From the NCBI RefSeq assembly GCF_020329505.1, contig NZ_JAGKJJ010000019.1, positions 124,001 through 188,000 on the forward strand: a stretch of DNA of 64,000 nt, in the 5' to 3' direction. This stretch comes from Bradyrhizobium semiaridum. Its GTDB lineage: Bacteria; Pseudomonadota; Alphaproteobacteria; Rhizobiales; Xanthobacteraceae. Shown in pieces: positions 41,778 to 50,759 of this stretch. How positions within the stretch are numbered: position 1 is the stretch's first letter; each line of letters opens with the position of its first letter. The translations under genes and the position numbers were made by a program. The notes beneath the pieces are model-generated. The model saw nothing but the letters and a program-made list of their open reading frames with translations. It was not told the DNA's origin and did no database searches.

Positions 41778-42551
41778 TCAGATCATCGCCGCGACTTTTT
41801 CCAGGCCGATCAGGCGCGCGAGCGAGCGCACCTCGTTCTTCTGGTCTTCGCGCAGCTGGAACAACAATGGCATCGCCGCCGATTTCAGCTGCTGGACTTC
41901 CGCGGAGTCCGGATCGATCGGCACGCTGCCTGCGGCGACATCGCCTTGGCGCTTGCTGTGGATCTTGCGCGCCACGGCACGCAGTGCGGTCTCGACCGCC
42001 GGCCAGTAGTACTCCTGGTCCGACGATAGTTTGAGCCGCTCCTTGATGTTGGCGATCTGCGCGTCGCTAAGCAGCGTGTAGCTCTTCTGCGGCGCCGGCT
42101 TGGCGGCGGCTTTCGGCTTCGGCGGCGCGGCAACGGCCGGCGCGTGAACCGGCTGGTCGGTGATTTTCGGTGCGACCTCGGCGGGATCGGTGAGCTTCGG
42201 CAGGCCGACATCGGTCGGCTCGACCGAAGCATAGGCCTGGCGCAGCGTGTCCGGAGCGCCGGGAATGTTGGCCTGTGCGCGGAGCTGGAGCGGCGACGGC
42301 GGGGCCGGCGGCTGCGCTGCGGCAGCGGCCGCCGGCTCGAAGGCGGCAGTCGCAAGCGCCGCGACCGCGAGCTTGTCCTGCTTGCTCGCCCGGTTGGCGA
42401 CGGGCCCGCTATCGGCGGCAGGCGCAGCGGCAAGCCCGGCCGGCATCGCCGGCAGGGTGTCGCGGCCCAAAATGGCTGTCATCGCAGCGCCGGCGAGGAG
42501 CAAGCAGGTCAGCGCGGCGAGGGTGATGGCCCTGTTCAAAAGCGTCTCCAT
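41778..42551 (-). CDS. secreted or anchored Ala/Pro-rich protein with LTXXQ-like C-terminal helices
   Basis: A 257-residue protein. A signal/anchor helix (about 8-28) is followed by an Ala/Pro-rich linker. The C-terminal 100 residues are helical: LLSDAQIANIKERLKLSSDQ, EYYWPAVETALRAVARKIHS and FQLREDQKNEVRSLARLIGL. These resemble the Spy/LTXXQ-like helical repeats found in many Bradyrhizobium envelope proteins. Function unknown; a periplasmic stress or scaffolding role is a guess. Confidence 0.65.
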   Translation of the reverse strand: METLLNRAITLAALTCLLLAGAAMTAILGRDTLPAMPAGLAAAPAADSGPVANRASKQDKLAVAALATAAFEPAAAAAAQPPAPPSPLQLRAQANIPGAPDTLRQAYASVEPTDVGLPKLTDPAEVAPKITDQPVHAPAVAAPPKPKAAAKPAPQKSYTLLSDAQIANIKERLKLSSDQEYYWPAVETALRAVARKIHSKRQGDVAAGSVPIDPDSAEVQQLKSAAMPLLFQLREDQKNEVRSLARLIGLEKVAAMI

Positions 42552-42648
42552 TCCCGGCCGGTATCGCCCGGAGGCTGAACGCCAAATGCGGCGTTAGCGT
42601 GCCGCTGCGGCGGCAAGAGGCTGAAATTCGTACCGAAGCGGCCCAAAA

Positions 42649-42894
42649 TCAGGCCGCTCCGGCCAGCTCGTAGGCTTCCTGGATGTCGGCGACGATCTCA
42701 TGGGCGGTCCACAGGCCGCCGGGCTGGACCGAACGCATCGTGACGGTCCAGTTGGTCCGGCGGGTGCGCGGGGTGCTGACAATGTCGAATTCGACCTGCC
42801 GGCACAGCGGATGCCGCTGCAGGGCATAGAAGACGCGGGTCGTGAGCTCGTCGAGAGTCGCGGGGATCTTGGCGGAGTGCGCCTCAAGGGGCAT
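42649..42894 (-). CDS. small conserved protein, unknown
   Basis: An 81-residue product starting MPLEAHSAKIPATLDELTTR. Notable segments are FYALQRHPLCRQVEFDIV, RRTNWTVTMRSVQPGGLWTA and HEIVADIQEAYELA. It is compact, soluble and without a signal. The ATG at 42894 is preferred to upstream ATGs because that extension is Pro/Gly-rich noise and GGA precedes this start. No family is recognised. Confidence 0.55.
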   Translation of the reverse strand: MPLEAHSAKIPATLDELTTRVFYALQRHPLCRQVEFDIVSTPRTRRTNWTVTMRSVQPGGLWTAHEIVADIQEAYELAGAA

Positions 42895-43046
42895 GTCGCA
42901 TTTCCATATTGCCGGCCAGCCGTGGCGGCGGGGCCCGTCCTGTGGCGCCATTGTTGGGACCGGCATGGTTAATGGCGGGTTAAGTCGGCCCGGCTGCATA
43001 CGCCGCCGACCCGGTGCGGGGCTTGCGGCGAGCGCCGGGTCGCGCC

Positions 43047-44027
43047 CTAGACCAGCTTCACCCGCGCGCTCGCCGCCTCGTACTCGGCGAGGGTCCGCGC
43101 CACGAGGTCATCGACCGCCGGCACGTCGGTCACGCCCGAGGTGGAATGGCCGCCGCTCCAGATGTCGCGCCAGCGCTTCGGGCGACTTTCGCGAGCACCG
43201 ATGTCGATGTCCTTGCCGATATCGATCGCGCCGCGTGCCGGCAGATTGTCGGGATCGAGCCCGGCGGCCTCGATCGAGGGCCGCAGCATGTTGGTCTGGA
43301 GGCCGGTGAAGGCGGTGGTCAGCAGGATATCGTCGGCGCTGGCATCGACCAGCATCTGCTTGTATCTCGCGTCGGCCAGGCTCTCGCGCGTCGCGATGAA
43401 CTTGGTGCCCATGTAAGCGAGATCGCAGCCGAGTGCCTCCGCGGCGCGCAGCGCGTGGCCGTCGCTGATGCCGCCGGCGAGCACGATCGGGCCGTCGAAG
43501 AAGCCGCGCACCGCGCGCACGAACACGAACGGATTGAGCCAGCCGGTCTGGCCGCCGGCGCCCGCGGTGAGCAGCACCAGCCCGTCGGCGCCGGCGGCGA
43601 CGGCGCGCTCGGCATGGCGGATCGAGGCGACGTCGGCGAACACCAGCGCGCCGGCATCGTGCAGCGGTGCGAGCACCGGTGCAGGCGAGCCGACCGAGGT
43701 GATCACCAGCTCCGGCCGGTGCCGCAGCAGCACGGCGAGATCATCGGCAAGCCGGGCGTTGGAGCGGTGCACGATCAGGTTCGGACAGATCGGCGCCGCC
43801 GTGCGGCCGCTCGCGTCGGCATGCACCTGCAAGCGACGCGCGATCTCGCCGAGCCAGGCGTCGAGCTGTTCCGTCTCACGGCAATTCACCGTCGGAAACG
43901 AACCGATCACGCCATTGCGGCACGCCGCCACCACCAGCTCGACGCCGGACACCAGAAACATCGGTGCGGCGATCAGCGGCAGCCGGAGCCGGTCACGGAA
44001 GCGAGCGAGAGGATCTGCAACTGGCAA
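43047..44027 (-). CDS. nitronate monooxygenase-family FMN oxidoreductase
   Basis: A 326-residue TIM-barrel protein. Key segments: LPLIAAPMFLVSGVELVVAA, GVIGSFPTVNCRE, ADVASIRHAERAVAAGADGL, TAGAGGQTGWLNPFVFV, IVLAGGISDGHALRAAEALG and YMGTKFIATRES. These match the 2-nitropropane dioxygenase/enoyl-reductase family binding FMN. It diverges from an acyl-CoA ligase gene (85-base gap). A paralogue is at 49025, near a thioesterase; lipid or acyl-CoA context is possible. The exact substrate is unknown. Confidence 0.85.
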   Translation of the reverse strand: MPVADPLARFRDRLRLPLIAAPMFLVSGVELVVAACRNGVIGSFPTVNCRETEQLDAWLGEIARRLQVHADASGRTAAPICPNLIVHRSNARLADDLAVLLRHRPELVITSVGSPAPVLAPLHDAGALVFADVASIRHAERAVAAGADGLVLLTAGAGGQTGWLNPFVFVRAVRGFFDGPIVLAGGISDGHALRAAEALGCDLAYMGTKFIATRESLADARYKQMLVDASADDILLTTAFTGLQTNMLRPSIEAAGLDPDNLPARGAIDIGKDIDIGARESRPKRWRDIWSGGHSTSGVTDVPAVDDLVARTLAEYEAASARVKLV

Positions 44028-44112
44028 TTTGTTTCCACCCGAAATCGTTGTGCTAGCGTTGCCGCCAACATTCGCACGACAAAAGCCAAAGACAAAGGCG
44101 GGGGACGACGAG

Positions 44113-45675
44113 ATGAGCGATGCGCTCTACGCATTTCCGACGGTATGCGAGCAGACCCTGCGAGCGCTGGCGCGCTATCCGTGGCGCACGGCCTTCGCCT
44201 GGCCGGGCGGCTCGCTCAGCTATCAGGGTGCGACCGACCTGATCGGGCGGATCCAGAGCGTGTTCACGCGGCTCGGCTTCGCGCCGGGCACCCGCGTCGC
44301 CTTCCTCACCGCCAACCGCGCCGACACCTGGTGCGCCGGCGTCGCCGCGCAACTGGCGCGGCTCGCCATCACCTGGCTGCATCCGCTGGGCTCGCTCGAC
44401 GACCAGCTGTTCCAGCTCGAGGATTCCGACGCGCAGATGCTGATCGTCGACGGCGTCAGCTTCCGCGATCGCGGCGGCGAGCTGGCGGCGAAAGCTGCGG
44501 GACTGAAGACCGTGTTCACGCTCGGCCCGGCGGACTACGGCGCCGACCTGCTGCAGGCGGTCGACGCCGCCGGCAGCGCCAGCCCGAGGAATTTCGCCCG
44601 TCACGACGACATCTCGACCCTGAACTACACCGGCGGCACCACCGGCAAATCCAAGGGCGCGCTGCGCCACCACCGCGAATATGGCAGCTTCGCCGCCGCG
44701 GTCCTCGCCGATTTCGAGATCCCCGAGACCCCGCGCTATCTCGCGGTGGCGCCGATCAGCCATGTCGCCGGCACCAAGGTGCTGCCGACGCTGATCCGCG
44801 GCGGCACCGTGCACATGCTGAAAGGCTTCGACCCCGAGGCGGTGTTCAAGACCATCGAACGCGAGAAGATCAACTTCACGCTGTTCGTGCCGACCATGAT
44901 CTATGTCATGCTGGATCATCCGGCGCTCGACAGAACCGACCTGTCCTCACTGGAGCTTTTGCTGTACGGCGCGTCCGCGATGTCGCCGAGCCGGCTGGTC
45001 GAGGGCATCGAGCGGATCGGCCCGGTGTTCTCGCAGCTTTACGGCCAGACCGAATGCTATCCGGTCTCGGTGCTGCGCAAGGCCGACCATGATCCGAAGA
45101 CGCCGGAGCTGTTCCTGTCCTGCGGCTTCCCGATCTCCGCCTGCCAGGTGAAGATCCTCGACCAGGACGACCAGGAGATCGCGACCGGCGAGGCCGGCGA
45201 GATCTGCGTGCGCGCCAGCCATGTGATGGCCGAATACTGGAAGCGGCCCGAGACCACGGCCGAGACGCTGAAGAGCGGCTGGCTGCACACCGGCGACATC
45301 GCGCGCATGGACGAGCGCGGCTACATGTTCATCCTCGACCGCAAGAAGGACATGATCGTCACCGGCGGCTTCAACATCTTTCCGCGCGAGGTCGAGGACG
45401 TGCTGTCGCAGCATGCCGACGTCGCGATGGTCGCGGTGGTCGGCGTCCCCGACGAGAAATGGGGCGAAGCGGTCACCGCCGTCGTGGTGGCACGCGAGGG
45501 CGCGATGCCGGACGCCGACGAGCTGATCGGCCTGGTGAAGGCGAAGAAGGGCTCGGCGCATGCGCCCAAGCAGATCCAGTTCGTCAAGGAGCTGCCGATG
45601 ACCGGCGTCGGCAAGGTCGACAAGAAAGCGCTGAAGGCCGGCTTCTGGGCCGGCCGCGACCGCATGGTGGGTTGA
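44113..45675 (+). CDS. AMP-dependent acyl-CoA synthetase/ligase
   Basis: A 520-residue ANL-family enzyme. The AMP-binding loop is YTGGTTGKSKGALRHHREYG; further motifs are LYGQTECYPVSVL, GWLHTGDIARMDERGYMFIL, DRKKDMIVTGGFNIFPREVE and the catalytic Lys in GVGKVDKKALKAG. It activates a carboxylic acid to its CoA thioester via acyl-AMP. The chain preference cannot be read. The ATG at 44113 follows GGGGGAC; the frame is open far upstream but not coding. It is divergent from the nitronate-monooxygenase-like gene. Confidence 0.88.
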   Translation: MSDALYAFPTVCEQTLRALARYPWRTAFAWPGGSLSYQGATDLIGRIQSVFTRLGFAPGTRVAFLTANRADTWCAGVAAQLARLAITWLHPLGSLDDQLFQLEDSDAQMLIVDGVSFRDRGGELAAKAAGLKTVFTLGPADYGADLLQAVDAAGSASPRNFARHDDISTLNYTGGTTGKSKGALRHHREYGSFAAAVLADFEIPETPRYLAVAPISHVAGTKVLPTLIRGGTVHMLKGFDPEAVFKTIEREKINFTLFVPTMIYVMLDHPALDRTDLSSLELLLYGASAMSPSRLVEGIERIGPVFSQLYGQTECYPVSVLRKADHDPKTPELFLSCGFPISACQVKILDQDDQEIATGEAGEICVRASHVMAEYWKRPETTAETLKSGWLHTGDIARMDERGYMFILDRKKDMIVTGGFNIFPREVEDVLSQHADVAMVAVVGVPDEKWGEAVTAVVVAREGAMPDADELIGLVKAKKGSAHAPKQIQFVKELPMTGVGKVDKKALKAGFWAGRDRMVG

Positions 45676-45875
45676 GCGCGACGCTCCTCATCCCGTCATC
45701 CCGCGGAGCGCGCTCTTGCGGGCGTCCGCTGTCGCCGCCCGGCTTGCCGCCTCCGCTAAAGCTCCGGCGTGCCCGAGATCGCAAGCCTCGTCGAAGCCTT
45801 GGCGTAGACGGGACCGGCCGATCCAGTATTCCAGAGACAGTCGTTATTGAGCCGAGAGGCTGCCGCGTACTGGAT

Positions 45876-45913
45876 CGCCCGGTCCATGTGCGCAATTGCG
45901 CACAGGCCGGGCG
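45876..45913 (+). repeat. 38-bp dispersed palindromic element, copy 1
   Basis: The core is the 16-bp perfect palindrome GTGCGCAATTGCGCAC, flanked by CGCCCGG and CCGGGCG outer arms. Copy 2 (60437-60474) is the reverse complement with one mismatch; the match continues for 7 bases on one side. It lies in the 274-base gap between the CoA ligase and the sensor kinase. Confidence 0.75.
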
Positions 45914-45949
45914 ATGACAGCGGTCGGAGAGCACAAGCTTCACACCCTC

Positions 45950-47890
45950 TCAGGGTGACGCAGAGAGTTCGGTGCCTGCGGTTGAAGCTGCATCCTGGCC
46001 CAGCAACTGCTCCAGGCGCTCGCGCAGCTGCTCCTGGTGATAGGGCTTGGCCAGCCGCGGCAGGTCGACGTGGATGCCGTCGGGCAGTTCGGCGTAGCCG
46101 GTGGCGAGCAGGACGCGGAGCTGCGGCCGCAGCTCGCGCGAGGCGGCGGCGAGTTCGAGGCCGGTCATGCCGGGCATCATGTGATCGGTCATCATCAGGT
46201 CGATCTCCTGATCGCTCCTGAGGATGTCGAGCGCGTGCGGCCCGGAATTGGCGCCGATCACGCGGTGGCCGAGATCCTCGAGCATTTCCGTGGTCGACAT
46301 CGCGATCAGCGGATCGTCGTCGACCAGCAGGATCACCGCCGCGCCGAGGCCGGTGCCTTTACCAACCGGCTTGGACGAGAAGAACGGCTCGATCGCGCGC
46401 TTCAGCACCTCGGGCGACATGCCGGTGCCGGTGTCGACGACCGACAGCTTCAGATAATTGCCCGGCTGCAACGCCGGATCGTTCTTCGCCTGCAACGCTG
46501 CGAGGCGGATGTCGATCGCGCCGCCGTCCGGCATCGCGTCGCGCGCGTTGATGGCAAGGTTGAGGATCGCAAGCTCAAGCTGGTTCGTGTCGACATGGGC
46601 CGGCGGCAGCCCTTCGGGAATGTCGAGCCGGAGCGTGATGCGCGGCCCGAGCGAGCGCTCCAGGAGATTGCTCATGTCGCGCACCAGTGCGCCGAGATCG
46701 ACCGGCACCGCGCGCAGATCCTGCTGGCGCGCGAAGGCCAGCAGCCGCTGCGTCAACGCCGCGCCGCGCTCGGCGCCCTGCTGCGCGCCGTCGACCAGGC
46801 GATGCAGGCGCGGATCGTCGGGCATGCGCTTGCGCAGCAGATCCAGATTGCCCATCACCGCCATCAGGAGATTGTTGAAGTCGTGCGCGACGCCGCCGGT
46901 GAGCTGGCCGATCGCCTCCATCTTCTGCGCGTGACGGAGCTGCTCCTGCGCCCGCTCGCGCGCGGCGACCTCCTTCATGAGGTCGGCGGTGCGCTGCTCG
47001 ACCCGCTGCTCCAGCGTCGCGGTGAGCTCGGCCAGCGCGGTGCGCTCGGCGGCGAGCTGCGCCACCAGCGCCTCGCGCTCGATCTCCGCGGTCTTGCGCG
47101 CGGTGATGTCGGAGCAGACGCCGACCAGCGACTTGATGCTGCCGTCCGGCCCGCGCACCGCGCGGGCGCGCACGTCGACCCAGTGCTCGCTGCCGTCGGG
47201 CCAGATGTTGCGGTACTCGATCTTGTAGTCCTTGCCGGTGCGCAGCGTGTATTCGACGACCTCGCTGCGGCGGGCGCGGTCGTCGGGATGAACCGCGTCC
47301 AGCAGGTCCTGATAGGTAAAGGGGTCGCCGGGCGTGCGGCCGAAGAAACGCTTGCAGGTCGGCGACGCCTCGAGCTCGAAATCGGGCAGATGGATTTCCA
47401 GGGCGCCGAGATGGCCGGCATTGAGCGCGGTCTGCAACAGGCCCTCGCTCTCGGTGAGATCCTCGAGGATCGAGCGGGTCTCATATTGGCGGCGCCGGCC
47501 GCGCACCGCCGCGGCCACCAGGCTTACCAGCGTCATCGGATGGAACGGGCGCTCGATGAAGGTCACATTGCCGAGCACACGGCCAAGCCGGGCCGCCTCC
47601 GGATTGCGCTCGGGCCCGCCACCCTCGCTCATCAGCACGATCGGGAAATCCGACCATGAGGGCTGCTCGTTGAGCCAGCGCGTCAGGGCGGAAAGGTCGG
47701 CGTGCCTGACCGTCTCGTCGGCGATGATGGCAAGGCCCGCTCCGCTGGCGATCTGGTGCTCGAGTTCGGCGAGATCGCCGCAGATATTGGCGTAGTAGCC
47801 GGATTCCTTGATCAGGTGGGCCGTCTTCACAGCGTCCCGCTCGTTCGCGGCGAGGATGACGGCACGCTCCGAGGACGGGCCGGGCCTCAT
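45950..47890 (-). CDS. hybrid sensor kinase with truncated HATPase domain
   Basis: A 646-residue cytoplasmic protein. An N-terminal receiver-like domain (about 1-130) lacks a clear phosphoacceptor. A PAS domain (about 155-275, with WPDGSEHWVDVRARA and VCSDITARK) and a coiled coil (about 275-330) follow. HisKA has GGVAHDFNNLLMAVMG; the N box is NLAINARDAMP; the G box is GKGTGLG. Directly after GTGLG comes AAVILLVDDDPLIAM, the C-terminal receiver (DLMMTDHMMPG). About 60 residues of the HATPase tail are missing, in frame. No regulator is adjacent. Confidence 0.88.
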   Translation of the reverse strand: MRPGPSSERAVILAANERDAVKTAHLIKESGYYANICGDLAELEHQIASGAGLAIIADETVRHADLSALTRWLNEQPSWSDFPIVLMSEGGGPERNPEAARLGRVLGNVTFIERPFHPMTLVSLVAAAVRGRRRQYETRSILEDLTESEGLLQTALNAGHLGALEIHLPDFELEASPTCKRFFGRTPGDPFTYQDLLDAVHPDDRARRSEVVEYTLRTGKDYKIEYRNIWPDGSEHWVDVRARAVRGPDGSIKSLVGVCSDITARKTAEIEREALVAQLAAERTALAELTATLEQRVEQRTADLMKEVAARERAQEQLRHAQKMEAIGQLTGGVAHDFNNLLMAVMGNLDLLRKRMPDDPRLHRLVDGAQQGAERGAALTQRLLAFARQQDLRAVPVDLGALVRDMSNLLERSLGPRITLRLDIPEGLPPAHVDTNQLELAILNLAINARDAMPDGGAIDIRLAALQAKNDPALQPGNYLKLSVVDTGTGMSPEVLKRAIEPFFSSKPVGKGTGLGAAVILLVDDDPLIAMSTTEMLEDLGHRVIGANSGPHALDILRSDQEIDLMMTDHMMPGMTGLELAAASRELRPQLRVLLATGYAELPDGIHVDLPRLAKPYHQEQLRERLEQLLGQDAASTAGTELSASP

Positions 47891-48164
47891 TGCAACCGTC
47901 CTGCGGACTGCGCGGCGCCAGCACCGTTCGACACAAAATCACAAAACCGCCGGATGGCCTTGGCCAAAAGACCGGCGGCGGGATCGGCACACGTCATGAT
48001 ACCCCCTTCCGCCGGGCAGAACTCACGGGGCCGCCAACCGTTCCCGGCACGCCGGATTATTTTCGGCAAAAAGACGGCCACAACAGGGCCGCCGCCAAGG
48101 CTGGGGCGACTCCGCTTCTAAAGCGCGGTGAGGTTTGGTTGAATCATCATCGCGCTTTAGCTCT

Positions 48165-48247
48165 TTGTTTGCGCATGATCTCCGCGCAAACGCGTCCCGC
48201 GTTTGTCGCGAGGGAAAACCGCTTCGCACTTTTCCGGATCATGCTTT
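48165..48247 (-). repeat. dispersed intergenic repeat, copy B
   Basis: Read on the minus strand this begins AAAGCATGATCCGGAAAAGT and ends ATCATGCGCAAACAA, like copy A at 2419-2472, but with a longer middle containing an AAACGCGGGACGCGTTT palindrome-like segment. It lies in the 355-base gap between the kinase and thioesterase, which otherwise shows no gene. Confidence 0.65.
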
Positions 48248-49019
48248 AGCGCGGCTCGATCACCAGGCTCTGGACGGCACGGCCGAAATAGCCGTGCTGG
48301 TCGGCCAGCCGCGACATCGCAAGCCCGGCGCCATCGGGCCCGATCCAGGTCTCGCCATCGAGCAGGACCCAGTCGCCGATCGGCTCGCGGGCCATGCTCA
48401 CCGTAAGGTCGGCGTTGATGAAGGTCCAGTTGCGGAAGTCCAGCGCCGGCGAGGTGCCGTTGGAGAAGTCCGAGGCAACCACTGCGCGCATTGCCTGCGA
48501 GACGGCGGCGCCCGCGATCAGCGGACGATCGACCCGGAACCAGATCGCGCCCGGTCCCATCTGGCCGAAGCGGCCGCGCGCGGCGCGCATCGAGATGCAT
48601 TTCACGAACGGGCTGCCCGCAAGGTTTCCCGGCTCCACCATGCTCGCGTCGGGCCCCGGCAAATCGACCGGCACAGCCGCGATGTCGGGCGGCAGCTCGG
48701 CCGCCTGCCGCTTGATCTTGAGCACGCTGGCGGAAACCACGACGACACCGTCGGCGAGCAGCCTGACACCGCAGAGCTGGATCTTGCGGCCTTCGCGCAG
48801 CACCTCGCGCTCGACCGTGAGCGGTGCCACCGGCACCGGGCGCATCAGGTCGATGGTGACGCGCGCGATCCGCATCGGCACCGGCGTCGGAACCGCTTCG
48901 GCCGCCCAGACCACCAGCGCCGCCGGCGCGGACCCATGCTGCATCCGCGGGTCCCACGGACCCGCGGCATCGGGACTGGTGACGACGCGGTCGCCGTCAA
49001 CGCGGAAGATCGGCTCCAT
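48246..49019 (-). CDS. TesB-like thioesterase-family protein
   Basis: A 257-residue double-hotdog protein. The first half has HGSAPAALVVWAAEAVPTPV, IARVTIDLMRPVPVAPL and REGRKIQLCGVRLLADG; the second has SNGTSPALDFRNWTFINADL, WVLLDGETWIGPDGAGLAMS and HGYFGRAVQSLVIEPR, typical of acyl-CoA thioesterase II-like proteins. It is 5 bases downstream of a nitronate-monooxygenase-family gene, forming an operon. The ATG at 49019 is chosen; the long upstream open frame is the antisense-like frame of the neighbour. Confidence 0.8.
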   Translation of the reverse strand: MEPIFRVDGDRVVTSPDAAGPWDPRMQHGSAPAALVVWAAEAVPTPVPMRIARVTIDLMRPVPVAPLTVEREVLREGRKIQLCGVRLLADGVVVVSASVLKIKRQAAELPPDIAAVPVDLPGPDASMVEPGNLAGSPFVKCISMRAARGRFGQMGPGAIWFRVDRPLIAGAAVSQAMRAVVASDFSNGTSPALDFRNWTFINADLTVSMAREPIGDWVLLDGETWIGPDGAGLAMSRLADQHGYFGRAVQSLVIEPR

Positions 49020-49024
49020 CACGA

Positions 49025-49996
49025 TTACGCGAGCGCCGGATCGACCGCTTCGTCGTATTCCTTCTTGAAGCGCGCAATCAGCTCGCCCGCGGGCACCACC
49101 TTGGAGATGCTGCCGACGCCCTGCCCGGAGCCCCAGATTTCCTTCCAGGCCTTCGGCTTGGCGCGCTCGCCTGAGGCATCGGTGCCAAAACTCATCTTCG
49201 AGGGATCGGAGGTCGGCAGGTTTTCCGGATCCATGCCGGCGGCGACGATCGACGGCTTCAAATAGTTGCCGTGCACGCCGGTGAACAGGTTGGAATAAAC
49301 GATGTCCTCGGCCGACGAATTGGTGATCATGTCCTTGTAGCCCTCGACCGCGTTCGCCTCCTTGGTGGCGATGAAGGCCGAGCCGATATAGGCGAAGTCG
49401 GCACCGATGATGCGCGCAGCGCGGATCGCGCGGCCGTTGGCGATGGTCCCCGACAGCGCGATCGGCCCGTCGAACCACTGCCGCGTCTCCGACACGAATG
49501 GGAACGGCGAGATTGTGCCGGCATGTCCACCGGCGCCGGCTGCGACCAGGATCAGGCCGTCGGCGCCCTTCTCGATCGCCTTGTGCGCGAACTTCTGATT
49601 GATCACGTCGTGGAACACGATGCCGCCCCAGTTATGGACGGCCTGGTTGAGCTCCTCGCGCGCGCCGAGCGAGGAGATGATCATCGGCACCTTGTGCTTC
49701 TCGCAAAGCGCCATGTCGTGATCGAGCCGGTTGTTGGACTTGTGCACGATCTGGTTGACCGCGAACGGCGCCGACGGCCGCTCCGGATGGACCTTGTCGT
49801 AAGCCGCAAGCTCTTCCTTGATCCGGTACAGCCACTCGTCGAGCAGTTCCGGCGGGCGGGCATTCAGCGCCGGGAACGAGCCGACCACGCCGGCCTTGCA
49901 CTGCGCGATGACCAGATCGGGCACGGAGATGATGAACAGCGGTGCCCCGATCACGGGAAGAGACAGGCGGCCCTTGAACAGAGCAGGCATGGACAT
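49025..49996 (-). CDS. nitronate monooxygenase-family FMN oxidoreductase (paralogue)
   Basis: A 323-residue TIM-barrel protein. LSLPVIGAPLFIISVPDLVI, GVVGSFPALNARP, VFHDVINQKFAHKAIEKGAD, AAGAGGHAGTISPFPFV, GPIALSGTIANGRAIRAARI and YIGSAFIATKEA mark the 2-nitropropane dioxygenase family. It is more divergent from the 43047 protein than a recent duplicate would be. The ATG at 49996 (MSMPALFKGRLSLP) starts the barrel. First gene of an operon with the TesB-like thioesterase. Confidence 0.86.
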   Translation of the reverse strand: MSMPALFKGRLSLPVIGAPLFIISVPDLVIAQCKAGVVGSFPALNARPPELLDEWLYRIKEELAAYDKVHPERPSAPFAVNQIVHKSNNRLDHDMALCEKHKVPMIISSLGAREELNQAVHNWGGIVFHDVINQKFAHKAIEKGADGLILVAAGAGGHAGTISPFPFVSETRQWFDGPIALSGTIANGRAIRAARIIGADFAYIGSAFIATKEANAVEGYKDMITNSSAEDIVYSNLFTGVHGNYLKPSIVAAGMDPENLPTSDPSKMSFGTDASGERAKPKAWKEIWGSGQGVGSISKVVPAGELIARFKKEYDEAVDPALA

Positions 49997-50174
49997 TGGA
50001 AGCGGATCCTCTCGGTTTATCGGTTGGTCTCGGTCTGCTTGGCGGTCATACCAACAGGGCAATCTTTCCACTGTCAAGTATTGCGTTTGGGCGCTGCGAA
50101 ACGGATGAAAAAAGCTCATCCGGGCAGCCGGTTTTTCTCAGGCGTTTGGCATCCCAGGCATGAATTTGCCCAGC

Positions 50175-50716
50175 CTATTGGCAGAGCGCCCGCGTCACGA
50201 AATTCTCGGTCTTGCAGTCGTTCGGACGGCGCTTGTGGCCGGGCAGATAGACCAGCGGCGAGCACTTCTCGAACGCATCGGTATCGAGGCTGTGGCCTTC
50301 CTTGAAGCCCTTGCTCTGGCACAGAAGATCGGCGCCGAGCTTGCAATCCGGCGCGCCGTTCGAGGCGACCACGCAGGCCGCGCGGCCCGAGACCATCGTG
50401 GACGGACGCGCGATGTTCGGCAGGCTCTTGCCGGTCTCGCCGGGATTCCCCGGTGAAGGCAGGCTCGAGTTCTTGAACAGCTTTCCGATTTCGTTGATCA
50501 GCCCGGGATTCTCGCGTTCGGCCGCAGCAGGCGCCGGCTCGATCGGCCGCGGCTCCGCCGGCAGCGTCTGTTGCGCCCCGGCTGCATGCCCAGCAGCGCG
50601 GGCGCCGCTTGGGCCCAGCCTCGGTCGAGCGTTGCCAGGGTCATCGACAGGGCCAGCCCCGCCATCACAAGGCGCGCCCTGGCCGGATGCAGCACGCTGT
50701 CGATTCGATCAGCCAT
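50175..50716 (-). pseudogene. secreted Cys-rich protein broken by a one-base frameshift
   Basis: From ATG 50716 the frame encodes a signal peptide ending RGWAQA and continues to LLGMQPG, then goes into noise. One base away, the frame continues QQTLPAEPRPIEPAPAAAER and further to SGRAACVVASNGAPDCKLGA, KCSPLVYLPGHKRRPNDC and VTRALCQ. The break is at a run of four C on the plus strand (50576-50579); five would restore one 180-residue protein. It is a recent pseudogene or an assembly error. The intact form would be a periplasmic protein with six cysteines, unknown function. Confidence 0.7.
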
Positions 50717-50759
50717 CGCGGCGAGCGTAACCCGAAGCCGGCCGCTGGCAAAGCGAAGG

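Noticed and set aside
46037..47659. 540-residue plus-strand frame
   Set aside because: Antisense to the hybrid kinase, whose domains are clearly recognisable; the frame has no domain of its own.
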